NCBI GenBank assembly: GCA_947474755.1
Contig: CANJJE010000014.1
Coordinates: 25,621-89,620 of the forward strand
Origin: Burkholderiales bacterium
GTDB lineage: Bacteria; Pseudomonadota; Gammaproteobacteria; Burkholderiales; Burkholderiaceae_C
Length of the DNA: 64,000 nt
Direction of reading: 5' to 3'
Both the position numbers and the translations under genes were made by a program. Under the pieces are notes generated by a model. The model searched no databases, had not been told where the DNA came from, and was given only the letters and a program-made list of their open reading frames with translations. Shown here one piece after another: positions 55,980 through 64,000 of this stretch (positions within the stretch are counted from its first letter, which is position 1; each line of letters starts with the position of its first letter).

Positions 55980-56654
55980 ATGAGTTCCACCTCACCCCCC
56001 CAAGGCACGGCGTCGTCGCGCCTGAGCGCGGGCTGGGCCAGAGCCCTCGCCTGCGCTGCATGCCTCGCCAGTGTCGCGTCGCCAGGCCTTGCGCAGCAAT
56101 ACAAGGTGGTCGGTGGCGACGGCCGGGTGACGTATACCGACCGGCCGCCGCTGGCCAGTGGCGTCAAGCTGTCCGAGTTGAAGATCAGCGGGGCTGCCAC
56201 CGGGGCTCCGGCGGCTTTGCCTGTTGATGTGAGGGAGGCGGTGCAACGCTATCCAGTCACGCTGTATGGCTCCGACAACTGCGCTCCGTGCGATGCCGCA
56301 CGGCAGTTCCTGCAGCAGCGTGGGATTCCGTACGCGGAGAAGAGGGTGGTCACCGGCGATGACGGCGCGATGCTCCTGCGATTGACCGGGGGCAGTGACC
56401 TGCCGGCCATCACCATTGGCTCGCAGGTGGTGCGGGGATGGTCTTCTGAGGGCTGGGCGTCCTACCTCGATGCGGCGGGATACCCCCGCGAGTCGAAGCT
56501 GCCAGCTGGCTTCCAGTTCGCCAGGGCAACGCCTCTGACCGAACAGCGCAATGCACCGGCCAGGGACAGTTCGGCCCGACTGCCCTCGTTGCTCACCGAC
56601 GCGCCGGAACTCCGTCGAGATCCGCCACCTGGCACCGGCGACTTCAGGTTCTGA
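55980..56654 (+). CDS. exported DUF4124-glutaredoxin-like protein
   Basis: This 224-residue protein has a signal peptide (cleavage near residue 39, GLAQQ), a DUF4124 segment (YKVVGGDGRVTYTDRPP) and a glutaredoxin-like domain with the CxxC pair in SDNCAPCDAARQFLQQRG and the cis-Pro region GGSDLPAITIG. It probably acts in envelope thiol-disulfide exchange. AGGAGAG lies about ten bases before the ATG. Its last 11 bases overlap the end of the convergent MFS gene. Confidence 0.8.
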   Translation: MSSTSPPQGTASSRLSAGWARALACAACLASVASPGLAQQYKVVGGDGRVTYTDRPPLASGVKLSELKISGAATGAPAALPVDVREAVQRYPVTLYGSDNCAPCDAARQFLQQRGIPYAEKRVVTGDDGAMLLRLTGGSDLPAITIGSQVVRGWSSEGWASYLDAAGYPRESKLPAGFQFARATPLTEQRNAPARDSSARLPSLLTDAPELRRDPPPGTGDFRF

Positions 56655-57897
56655 GCGCCTCCAGGTCGGCTTCAGCCGACTGGCGCCCGACCCGACGCGC
56701 CGCCAGACTGCCCGCGGCCATCGCGATGCCCATCAACCAGAACAAGAGCGCTGCGCCAAGCGTCGAGCCCAGTACGCCGAACAGCAACGGCATCAGTGTG
56801 CTGGCCCCGTTGATCGTCATCGAACGCAGGGCCAGCGCCTCGCCGTGACGCGGCTGAGGCGTCAGCCGGTGCAAGGCGGTCATGATCATCGGCTGCACGC
56901 ATCCCAGGGCGAGGCCCAGCAAGGCGCCACAGACCGCCATCGCGACAGCGGAACTCGCCAGCGGATAGATCGCAAACACCGCTGCGGTGGTCAGCATCGC
57001 CCCGGCCAGGACCTGTGCCTCGCGCAGATGGTGCGCGATCCACGGAATGACCAGCCTCACCGACGCCACAGCGGCAGCGAAGGTGCCGAGGATCAAGCCG
57101 ATGGCTGATGCGCTGAGGCCGCGTTCGTGGCCGAGCACCGGCACCAGAAAGGCGTGCAGGTCCCAACTCGAGGACAGCAGCCAGTTCACCACCAGCAGTC
57201 GACGCAGCCCTGGCAAGCGCAGCAAGGTCCAGGCACTGGTCGCTGGCGCGCCAGTTGCGCGTGCCACCGGCACTTCGAACGGCACCTGTCGCATCCACGC
57301 CAGACTGAGCAGCGGCAGCGCCGCCAGCGCGAAAAAGGCGCTGCCGAATCCCGCCGCATCGATCACCGTGCCGGCAACCACCGGGCCGATCATGTTCGAC
57401 ACCGCAGGCGCCAGCCCCAACCAGCTGAACACCCTTGTGATCTCGGTGCCACCGCCAGATGCCAGACGCCCGGCGCTGCGCTGGATCGTGATCAAGCCCA
57501 TGTTGGCTCCCACGCCGCACAGCATCGCCGCCGCGCACAGGATCGCGAACGCCAAGCCACGAGGCGCCGAGCTCAAGCCATCCAGCGCCGCCCAGCCGGT
57601 GGCCGGTGCAGATGGCGTCAGCCACACCGCTGCCGCAGCCAGCACGGCACCGGCAACCGCGAGAGTCACGGCCAGCCGCATCGGACGGTGGTAGCCGTGG
57701 CGGTCGGCCATGCGCCCGGAGCGCAGCGAGGTCGCCACGGGCGCCGCAGCGAACAAGCCCAGCAACAAACCGACGGCCCACTCGGGGTGGCCTTGTCGCA
57801 GCATCAGCAGTGGCGCTGCGACACGCACACCGGTCATGCACGAATGCAGGAAGACCTGGCCGAGGATCAGCGCCAGCAGCGGGCGCGAAAACACCAT
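56644..57897 (-). CDS. major facilitator superfamily transporter
   Basis: The 417-residue protein has about 12 hydrophobic segments and the loop-2 motif SGRMADRHGYHRPMR (GxxADrxGrr type), so it is an MFS exporter or importer. No substrate is suggested by sequence. Its ATG overlaps the last base of rmuC, suggesting co-transcription after rmuC. It converges on the glutaredoxin-like gene. Confidence 0.82.
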   Translation of the reverse strand: MVFSRPLLALILGQVFLHSCMTGVRVAAPLLMLRQGHPEWAVGLLLGLFAAAPVATSLRSGRMADRHGYHRPMRLAVTLAVAGAVLAAAAVWLTPSAPATGWAALDGLSSAPRGLAFAILCAAAMLCGVGANMGLITIQRSAGRLASGGGTEITRVFSWLGLAPAVSNMIGPVVAGTVIDAAGFGSAFFALAALPLLSLAWMRQVPFEVPVARATGAPATSAWTLLRLPGLRRLLVVNWLLSSSWDLHAFLVPVLGHERGLSASAIGLILGTFAAAVASVRLVIPWIAHHLREAQVLAGAMLTTAAVFAIYPLASSAVAMAVCGALLGLALGCVQPMIMTALHRLTPQPRHGEALALRSMTINGASTLMPLLFGVLGSTLGAALLFWLMGIAMAAGSLAARRVGRQSAEADLEALRT

Positions 57898-59306
57898 CAG
57901 TCGCGCACTGTCGGCAGCGCAGCGGACACGATATCGATATCGATTGCGTCATCGGCAAGGGTCTGCAGATCCGCACCAGGCAACAACTCACGGGTGCGTG
58001 GATCGGACAGGCCCTCGACCGACTTCAGCTTGCGGGTCATCGCATTGGTGCGCGTCTGCGCCTGATCGATGGTGTTGCTGGCCTCGTCGAGCTTCTTCTT
58101 GGTTTTCGCGAGCACCTCGCCGAACTTGCCGAACTCGGTCTTCACCGCACCCAGCACCTCCCAGACCTCGGTCGAGCGCTTCTCCAGCGCCAGCGTGCGA
58201 AAGCCCATCTGGAGGCTGTTCAGCGTGGCCAGCAAGGTGGTCGGCCCTGCCAGCGTGACACGGTGTTCGCGCTGCAGCGCTTCCATCAGACCAGGCCGGC
58301 GCAGCGCTTCGGCGTACAGCCCCTCCGTCGGCACGAACAGGATGGCGAATTCTGTCGTGTGCGGCGCCGCGACGTATTTCTCGCGGATGGTCTTCGCCTC
58401 GGCCCGCAGTCGCACCTCGATCGCCTTGCCGGCGGCTTCGGCCTCGGGCCGGTCGGCGCGCTCCTGTGCATCGAGCAGGCGCTCGTAGTCCTCGCGCGGA
58501 AACTTCGCATCGATCGGCAGCCACAGCGGCAGGCCATCGTCGCGTCGGCCCGGCAGCTTGATCGCAAATTCGACCCGTGCGCCGCTGCCCGGGATGGTCT
58601 CGACGTTGGTCGCGTACTGGTCCGGCGTGAACACCTGTTCCAGCAAGCCAGCGAGTTGCACCTCGCCGAAGACGCCGCGCGATTTCACGTTGTTCAGCAT
58701 CCGGTTCAGCGAACCGACGTCCTTGGCCAGCCCCTGCATCTCGCCCAGCCCGCGGTGCACCTGATCCAGCCGATCAGCGACCTGCTTGAAGCTCTCGCCC
58801 AGACGCGCTTCCAGCGTGGCGTGCAGCTTCTCGTCGACGGTGGCGCGCATCTGTTCGAGCTTGGTCTCGTTGCCCTGCTGCAGCACGGTGAGCCGCTGCT
58901 CGACACTGGTCTTGACCTCGCCCAAGCGCCGCTCATTGGCCTCGCCCATCTCGCGCAGTTGCGCACCCAGCGTGTCGGAAAAGCGCTTCAGCGCGGCATC
59001 GAGCGATTCACGCGAGGCCTGGGCCTGCGTGGTTTGCGTGCGGGCCACGTCACCCTGCTGATTCAACAGCGTCTGCTGGAACGTCCCCAGCGCGGTGCCC
59101 AGCTCGACCCGCGTGCCCTGTGCACTGCGGCCGAGCTCATCGCGCAATTCGCGCTCCAGGCGTTCGGAGCCGCTGCGAACCGCATCGATCAGCGCCTCGT
59201 GGTCGGCGCGAGCGCTGGCGTTGTCTGACTTGCGAAGCGCCAGCCACAGCACCAGCAGCAGCGTGACGACACTCAGCGCCAGCGTGATCCAGGACAGGTT
59301 TTCCAT
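57897..59306 (-). CDS. rmuC: DNA recombination protein RmuC
   Basis: RmuC is a predicted nuclease-fold protein that limits recombination at inverted repeats. The 469-residue product has an N-terminal membrane helix (ITLALSVVTLLLVLWLAL), a long coiled coil (about residues 30-200) and the core domain with GVFGEVQLAGLLEQVF, LPIDAKFPREDYERLL and FVPTEGLYAEAL. It starts 12 bases after the deacetylase-family gene ends. Confidence 0.93.
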   Translation of the reverse strand: MENLSWITLALSVVTLLLVLWLALRKSDNASARADHEALIDAVRSGSERLERELRDELGRSAQGTRVELGTALGTFQQTLLNQQGDVARTQTTQAQASRESLDAALKRFSDTLGAQLREMGEANERRLGEVKTSVEQRLTVLQQGNETKLEQMRATVDEKLHATLEARLGESFKQVADRLDQVHRGLGEMQGLAKDVGSLNRMLNNVKSRGVFGEVQLAGLLEQVFTPDQYATNVETIPGSGARVEFAIKLPGRRDDGLPLWLPIDAKFPREDYERLLDAQERADRPEAEAAGKAIEVRLRAEAKTIREKYVAAPHTTEFAILFVPTEGLYAEALRRPGLMEALQREHRVTLAGPTTLLATLNSLQMGFRTLALEKRSTEVWEVLGAVKTEFGKFGEVLAKTKKKLDEASNTIDQAQTRTNAMTRKLKSVEGLSDPRTRELLPGADLQTLADDAIDIDIVSAALPTVRD

Positions 59307-59318
59307 CGCCCCATTGTC

Positions 59319-60311
59319 TCAGGCGTCTCGGGCGATCCCGGCTTGAAGATCTGGCGCGCGCGGGCGCAACGACTGCCAGGCCTGCCAGTGGCCGAACGCC
59401 AGTCGCAAGGTGGTGAGCTGCAGCGCCACCGTGTCCTCGATCACCGTCCCGTAGCCGCCCGCCATCGACACGGCGACCGGAATGCGGCGCTCCAAGGCTG
59501 CTGCGAACACCCTGCGGTCACGCTCGGCCAAACCGGCGGCGGTGAGCTTCAGGCGGCCGAGGCGATCGCCCTCATGCGGATCGGCCCCGGCCAGGAAGAA
59601 GATCAGTGTGGGCAAGCCGGCAGGCGCGGTGAGTTGCCACAACCGATCGATTGCGCCATCGAGAGCGGCGAGGTACTCATCGTCGCCGCAGCCATCGGGC
59701 AGATCGATGTCGATGTCGCTCGCCTCCTTGCGAAAAGGGAAGTTCTTCGCGCCATGCATCGAGAGTGTGGTGATGGTCGGGTCGTCGCGGCAGATGGCCG
59801 CGGTGCCATTGCCCTGGTGCACGTCGAGGTCGATCACTGCGACGCGCAACGGGCCTTCCCCTCGACGCGGCGCTTCGGCCTGCATCCGCCTTGCCGCGAC
59901 CACCACATCGTTGAACACGCAGAAACCGCTGCCATGATCGGCATACGCATGGTGGGTGCCACCCGCCAGATTGAAGGCCACACCGCCGCCGTTCAGCGCC
60001 GCGCGCGCCGCCGCGATCGAGGCGCCCACCGATCGACGCGATCGCTCGGCCATCGCTGCCGTCCACGGGAAGCCGATCTCGCGCTGCTGGGCGGCTGACA
60101 AGCGCCCTTGCGCCACATCGCCGACGTACTGCGGCGTGTGTGCCAGCGCCAATTCGCCATCCGAGGCCGCAGGCGCCTCCATCAGCGTGACACCCGGCAG
60201 CTCGGCGGCCACACGATCTCTCAACAAGCGGTACTTCGCCATCGGGAACCGGTGCCCCTCGGGCAGCGGCAACACGAAGTGGTCGGAATAGAAGGCCTGC
60301 ACCCGACGCAT
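59319..60311 (-). CDS. histone deacetylase family hydrolase
   Basis: The 330-residue zinc-dependent amidohydrolase of the arginase/deacetylase fold has GGTHHAYADHGSGFCVFND, the metal site DLDVHQGNGT, AGADPHEGDRLG and SMAGGYG. Bacterial relatives act on acetylpolyamines or acetyl-lysine; the true substrate is unknown. It leads a minus-strand run with rmuC and the MFS gene. Confidence 0.88.
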   Translation of the reverse strand: MRRVQAFYSDHFVLPLPEGHRFPMAKYRLLRDRVAAELPGVTLMEAPAASDGELALAHTPQYVGDVAQGRLSAAQQREIGFPWTAAMAERSRRSVGASIAAARAALNGGGVAFNLAGGTHHAYADHGSGFCVFNDVVVAARRMQAEAPRRGEGPLRVAVIDLDVHQGNGTAAICRDDPTITTLSMHGAKNFPFRKEASDIDIDLPDGCGDDEYLAALDGAIDRLWQLTAPAGLPTLIFFLAGADPHEGDRLGRLKLTAAGLAERDRRVFAAALERRIPVAVSMAGGYGTVIEDTVALQLTTLRLAFGHWQAWQSLRPRAPDLQAGIARDA

Positions 60312-60369
60312 TGTGCAGATCCGCTCGCGAGCCCGCGAAACCCGGGTTTTAGGCCTGGCGCCCTAGTTT

Positions 60370-60444
60370 TGCTGCAACGCACCAAAAAAGTCTTGCCAAG
60401 TCGCAGCGGACTTCTATACTTCACCCCATGCTGCACTGCAACAA
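60370..60444 (+). promoter_or_regulatory. phasin promoter with flanking TGCTGCA repeats
   Basis: TTGCCA (60393-60398), a 16-base spacer and TATACT (60415-60420) form a good sigma-70 promoter. Copies of TGCTGCA lie just upstream (60370, TGCTGCAACGCA) and just after the likely start (60429, TGCTGCACTGCA). Such TGC-rich repeats fit the operator of PhaR, the repressor of phasin genes. The repeats are seen; PhaR binding is inferred. Confidence 0.6.
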
Positions 60445-60541
60445 TATTTGCAGGTCAGCTTGAATGTGTGGCTTGGCCCCGGCCCAGAGCCCCAACCAAA
60501 CGCTCTTCAGCCATTGTTTTTCCCTACTCCAGGAGATATTC

Positions 60542-61087
60542 ATGTTGACCGCAGAACAAATCGTCGCCGCGCAGAAGTCCAACCTCGACACACTGTTCGG
60601 CCTGACCACCAAGGCCTTCGAAGGCGTTGAAAAGCTCGTCGAGCTGAACCTGCAAGTGGCCAAGGCCGCCATGGGCGAAGCCGCTGAATCGACCCAGGCC
60701 GCCCTGTCGGCCAAGGACGCACAGGAACTGCTGGCACTGCAGACCTCGCTGCTGCAACCGGCCGCCGAAAAGGCTGCCGCTTACAGCCGCCACCTGTACG
60801 ACATCGCCACCGCGACCACCTCGGAAATGACCAAGGCCGCTGAAGCGACCGCTGCCGATGCGCAGAAGAAGTTCATGTCGGTGGTCGACACCGCCGTCAA
60901 GAACGCACCGGCCGGCAGCGAAAACGCCGTCGCACTGGTGAAGTCTGCCGTCGCGGCTGCGAACAACGCCTACGAGAGCGTGCACAAGGCATCGAAGCAA
61001 GCTGTTGAAGTGGCGGAAGCCAACTTCCAGGCCATGACCAGCACGGCGGTCAAGGCTGCCTCGGCGACCAAGACGAAGCGCGCCTGA
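60542..61087 (+). CDS. phaP: phasin (polyhydroxyalkanoate granule protein)
   Basis: Phasins coat polyhydroxyalkanoate granules and control their number and size. The 181-residue, Ala-rich, amphipathic helical protein begins [20 protein letters not shown] and has the family stretch [22 protein letters not shown] lies six bases before ATG 60542. Own promoter and terminator make it a single-gene unit, presumably strongly expressed. Confidence 0.93.
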   Translation: MLTAEQIVAAQKSNLDTLFGLTTKAFEGVEKLVELNLQVAKAAMGEAAESTQAALSAKDAQELLALQTSLLQPAAEKAAAYSRHLYDIATATTSEMTKAAEATAADAQKKFMSVVDTAVKNAPAGSENAVALVKSAVAAANNAYESVHKASKQAVEVAEANFQAMTSTAVKAASATKTKRA

Positions 61088-61142
61088 GATCTTTCATCCC
61101 GCTGAGCGCACCCCCGGCCCTGTGCCAGGGGCGTCCCCAGTC

Positions 61143-61174
61143 AAAAGGCCCGGTTCAACGACCGGGCCTTTTTT
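61143..61174 (+). terminator. intrinsic terminator after phaP
   Basis: AAAAGGCCCGGT (61143-61154) pairs perfectly with ACCGGGCCTTTT (61161-61172) over a six-base loop, and the T run continues to 61174. The A run on the other side lets it serve the convergent thiolase gene too. Confidence 0.93.
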
Positions 61175-61215
61175 GTTACCTGAGGAATGTCAGCAGCCCG
61201 CAGGGTGCGGTTTCA

Positions 61216-62391
61216 TCAGCGCACACGCTCGAGGATGCTGACGTAGTTGGCCACACCCGCGCCGCCCATGTTGAAGATGCCGCCGAGCTTCGCGTTCTTC
61301 ACCGTGATGGCCTCGGGCATCTGGTCGGCGAGTTGCATCGCAGCCATCACATGCATCGACACGCCAGTGGCACCCACCGGGTGGCCCTTGGACTTCAGGC
61401 CGCCCGAGGCATTGACCGGCAGCTTGCTGCCCACCTGCGTCCAGCCCTCGCGGATCGCGGTGGCGCCCTGCCCTGCCGGCGTCAGGCCCATCGCTTCGTA
61501 TTCGAGCAGCTCGGCCACGGTGAAACAGTCGTGCGTCTCGACGAACGACAGATCGTTCAGCTGCAGCCGGGCCGCACCCAGCGCCTGTCGCCAGGCCAGC
61601 TCGCAGCCTTCGAGCCTCATCACATCGCGCCGGGACATCGGTAGAAAGTCCTGAACGTGCGCCACGCTGCGGATGGCGATTTCGCGCTGCATGCCACGCG
61701 CCGTGGCGGCATCGGTGAGGATCACGGCGGCCGCGCCATCGGACACCGGCGAGCAGTCGGTGCGCTTGAGCGGTCCGGCCACGAACGGGTTCTTTTCGCT
61801 CACCTGCCGGCAGAAGTCGTAGCCCAGGTCCTTGCGCAGATGCGCCAGCGGGTTGGCGGCACCGTTGCGGTGGTTCTTCGCGGCGATCATGGCCAGCGCA
61901 TCGGACTGGTCGCCGTACTTCTCGAAGTAGGCGGTGGCGATCTGGCCGAACAGGCCGGCAAAGCCGCCCAGGATGTCGCTTTCCTCGCGCAGATAGGAGG
62001 CGCGCAGCAAGTTGGTTCCGACCTCGGGGCCCGGCGTCTGCGTCATCTGCTCGACACCCACCGCCAGCACGACCTTCGCGCGGCCGGCCTGCAGGGACTT
62101 GATGCCCTGGTGGACGGCGGCCGACCCGGTGGCGCAGGCATTCTCGACCCGCGTGGCCGGCTTGAAGCGCAAGGCGTCGTCGGCCTGCAGCACCAGCGAG
62201 GCGGTGAAGTCCTGCCTGGAGAAGCCGGCGTTGAAGTGGCCGAGGTAGATCTCGTCGACATCGGCCGCCGAGATGCCCGCCGACTCGAGCGCGCCGTGAA
62301 CCGCCTTGACGATCAGGCTCTCGACGCTTTCATTGTCGAACTTGCCGAAGGGGGTTTGCGCCCAGCCGACGATGGAGACGTTCACACTCAT
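61216..62391 (-). CDS. acetyl-CoA acetyltransferase / thiolase family protein
   Basis: The 391-residue thiolase-fold protein has Cys86 in ENACATGSAAVHQG, and GLKSKGHPVGATG with the catalytic His. The sequence is of the SCP2-like thiolase type found with acyl-CoA ligases, so it probably cleaves or condenses an acyl-CoA that is not acetoacetyl-CoA. It lies 25 bases after the acyl-CoA ligase gene, as an operon. Confidence 0.85.
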   Translation of the reverse strand: MSVNVSIVGWAQTPFGKFDNESVESLIVKAVHGALESAGISAADVDEIYLGHFNAGFSRQDFTASLVLQADDALRFKPATRVENACATGSAAVHQGIKSLQAGRAKVVLAVGVEQMTQTPGPEVGTNLLRASYLREESDILGGFAGLFGQIATAYFEKYGDQSDALAMIAAKNHRNGAANPLAHLRKDLGYDFCRQVSEKNPFVAGPLKRTDCSPVSDGAAAVILTDAATARGMQREIAIRSVAHVQDFLPMSRRDVMRLEGCELAWRQALGAARLQLNDLSFVETHDCFTVAELLEYEAMGLTPAGQGATAIREGWTQVGSKLPVNASGGLKSKGHPVGATGVSMHVMAAMQLADQMPEAITVKNAKLGGIFNMGGAGVANYVSILERVR

Positions 62392-62416
62392 GGTTCCACT
62401 CCCGTGTTCCTGACCA

Positions 62417-63934
62417 TCAACTCGAGGCTGCGCTGGCCAACAGCTTGCGCAGTTCGTTCTTCAGCACCTTGCCGTAGTTGCTGGTGGGCAACTCATCGAC
62501 GAAGCGGTACTCCTTCGGCCGCTTGAAGCGGGCGATGTGGTCCAGGCAGTGCGCATCCAGCTCTTCGTGCGTCACCACCCACCCCGGCGTGCGCACCACG
62601 AAGGCCACCAGCACCTCGCCCCACTCGGGGTCGGGCCGGCCGACGATGCTGACCCTGGTGACGCCCGGGTGCGTTTGCAGAACCTCCTCGACCTCGCGCG
62701 GGTAAATGTTGCTGCCGCCGCTGATCACCACGTCCTTCGAGCGATCGCGCAGGGTGAGGCAGCCATGCGCATCGAACGAGCCCATGTCACCGGTGTGCAG
62801 CCAGCCGTTCTGAAGTGCCTGACCGGTCGCGTCAGGGTTGCGCCAGTAGCCCGACATCACCACATCGCCGCGGCAGACGATCTCGCCGACTTCGCCCGGC
62901 GGCACCTGCACCCCCAGCGCGTCGATGACCCGCACCTCGACCCCGCTGCGCGGCCAGCCGACCGAGCCCAGGATGGCGTCGTCATCCGTCACGTGGCTGG
63001 CGCGATCGAGCCCGGTGATCGTCATCGGCGCCTCACCCTGGCCGTAGATCTGCGCGAACACCGGGCCCAGCACCGCGGTGGATTTGCGCAGCTCTTCCAC
63101 ATACATCGGGCCACCGCCGTAGACGATGCAGCGAAGGTGGGCAGGCGGCGCGCGGCGCTTGGCCTCGGCCTCCAGCCGCAGGCGCTGCACCATCGTCGGC
63201 GCGAGGAAGGCGCCGCAGCCCGGGTGCACCTCGCACAGGTCGAGAAACTCGGCCGGATCGAACGCACCCGAGGCCGGCACCACCTGCCGCGCGCCTCGCG
63301 CCACCGCGCTCAGCATGTACATGCCCGAGCCGTGCGACATGGGCGCCACATGGATCTGGCTGCAGTGCGCGTCCAGCGCCTCGATGTCGGCCAGGTGCGC
63401 CACCGTCATTGCCAGCAGATTGCGGTGCGACAGCATCGCGCCCTTCGACCGGCCGGTGGTGCCGCTGGTGTAGAACAGCCAGGCCAGGGCTTGCGGATCG
63501 ATGGTCGGCGGCGTCAGGGGCTTGCCACTCAGCATGGCGAGGTAATCCGGTTCACCAATGACCACCAGGCGCTCGGCGTGGGCCGCTGCAGTGTGCGACA
63601 GATCAGGCAGCAACTTCGGCGAGGCGAATACCAGCGACACGTCGGCGTCTTCCAGGATCTGCAGGACTTCCTTGTCGTGCAGCTTGAAATTGATCGGCAC
63701 GATGGTCGCCTCGGCCGCCCAGGCCGCGAACAGCAACTCGGGAAACTCCACCCGGTTTTCGCTGACCAGCGCGATGCGGTCACCGGCCGTGCAGCGCTGA
63801 CGGATGCCCGCCGCCAGACTCAGCGCACGGGTGCGCAGGTCGCGCCAGCTCTGCACCTGCTCGAGGCCCCGGAACACCGCCCCCCGATCGGGATACCGCA
63901 GCGCAGTCTGGTCGAGCAGGGAGAACAGATTCAT
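62417..63934 (-). CDS. AMP-dependent acyl-CoA ligase
   Basis: The 505-residue ANL enzyme has FYTSGTTGRSKGAMLSH, IYGQGEAPMT, WLHTGDMGSFD and RSKDVVISGGSNIYPREVEE, and ends with the catalytic-lysine region TSNYGKVLKNELR. It forms an acyl-CoA from a carboxylic acid, probably feeding the thiolase downstream. The acid is not evident. The remaining 66 bases of the window hold nothing I can assign. Confidence 0.87.
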   Translation of the reverse strand: MNLFSLLDQTALRYPDRGAVFRGLEQVQSWRDLRTRALSLAAGIRQRCTAGDRIALVSENRVEFPELLFAAWAAEATIVPINFKLHDKEVLQILEDADVSLVFASPKLLPDLSHTAAAHAERLVVIGEPDYLAMLSGKPLTPPTIDPQALAWLFYTSGTTGRSKGAMLSHRNLLAMTVAHLADIEALDAHCSQIHVAPMSHGSGMYMLSAVARGARQVVPASGAFDPAEFLDLCEVHPGCGAFLAPTMVQRLRLEAEAKRRAPPAHLRCIVYGGGPMYVEELRKSTAVLGPVFAQIYGQGEAPMTITGLDRASHVTDDDAILGSVGWPRSGVEVRVIDALGVQVPPGEVGEIVCRGDVVMSGYWRNPDATGQALQNGWLHTGDMGSFDAHGCLTLRDRSKDVVISGGSNIYPREVEEVLQTHPGVTRVSIVGRPDPEWGEVLVAFVVRTPGWVVTHEELDAHCLDHIARFKRPKEYRFVDELPTSNYGKVLKNELRKLLASAASS

Positions 63935-64000
63935 GTCGGGGCTTCCCTGGAGACGTGCTCGACAGACCCACGGCCCGCCAACGCGCCACTCTAGTGTCCC

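Noticed and set aside
61100..61135. GC-rich inverted sequence just after phaP
   Set aside because: Imperfect stem without a T run; the real terminator is the following hairpin at 61143-61174.

Overview
The window looks like a chromosomal segment of a phototrophic betaproteobacterium of the Burkholderiales (Rubrivivax/Roseateles/Methylibium-like). The reasons are the Rubrivivax-type order bchFNBHLM-lhaA-puhABC-acsF-puhE, high GC, the betaproteobacterial rimP-nusA-infB-rbfA-truB and aceE-aceF-lpdA operons, a phasin, and PEP-CTERM genes. No rRNA, tRNA, CRISPR array or intact insertion sequence was recognised.

Layout. (1) 1-14512, plus strand: the end of a photosynthesis gene cluster. It makes bacteriochlorophyll (bchF, N, B, H, L, M, acsF) and assembles the reaction centre (lhaA, puhA, puhB, puhC, puhE) from a nearly gap-free operon. 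Upstream of bchF is a sigma-70 promoter whose -35 box lies in a PpsR/CrtJ-like palindrome. (2) 14513-14927: a junction with no intact gene, holding a short-chain-dehydrogenase fragment. (3) 14928-23211, minus strand: rimP-nusA-infB-rbfA-truB-typA, with an attenuator-like terminator upstream of rimP and a second terminator after infB. (4) 23468-32466: fabI, then a C1 block. hprA-mtdA-fchA (minus) diverge from mclA-fhs (plus), and frmA for glutathione-dependent formaldehyde oxidation follows after a lemA/GIDE-EF-hand pair. This is a substantial part of a serine cycle with its tetrahydrofolate C1 branch. (5) 32893-43936: an accessory block. prsT and a PEP-CTERM protein (plus) converge, across a strong bidirectional terminator, with a tight five-gene minus-strand operon. 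That operon encodes a FeeM-like N-acyl amino acid synthase fused to a PilZ domain, a PP-loop amidotransferase-like ATPase, a p-cresol-methylhydroxylase-type flavoprotein, a thioester-reductase-like SDR and a long-chain acyl-AMP ligase. (6) 44067-50289: the pyruvate dehydrogenase operon (minus), divergent from a histidine kinase/response regulator pair (50459-53631). (7) 53881-61087: oligopeptidase A, a glutaredoxin-like protein, an MFS transporter, RmuC, a histone-deacetylase-family protein and a phasin with a clear promoter and terminator. (8) 61216-63934: a thiolase and an acyl-CoA ligase.

The best candidate for an undescribed system is block 5. A complete c-di-GMP-binding PilZ signature is joined to a fatty N-acyl amino acid synthase, in an operon of fatty-acyl-activating, redox and amidotransfer enzymes beside PEP-CTERM genes, one of which has a sigma-54 promoter. 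I infer a c-di-GMP-gated lipo-amino-acid pathway tied to the biofilm or floc surface. Product and regulation are unproven.
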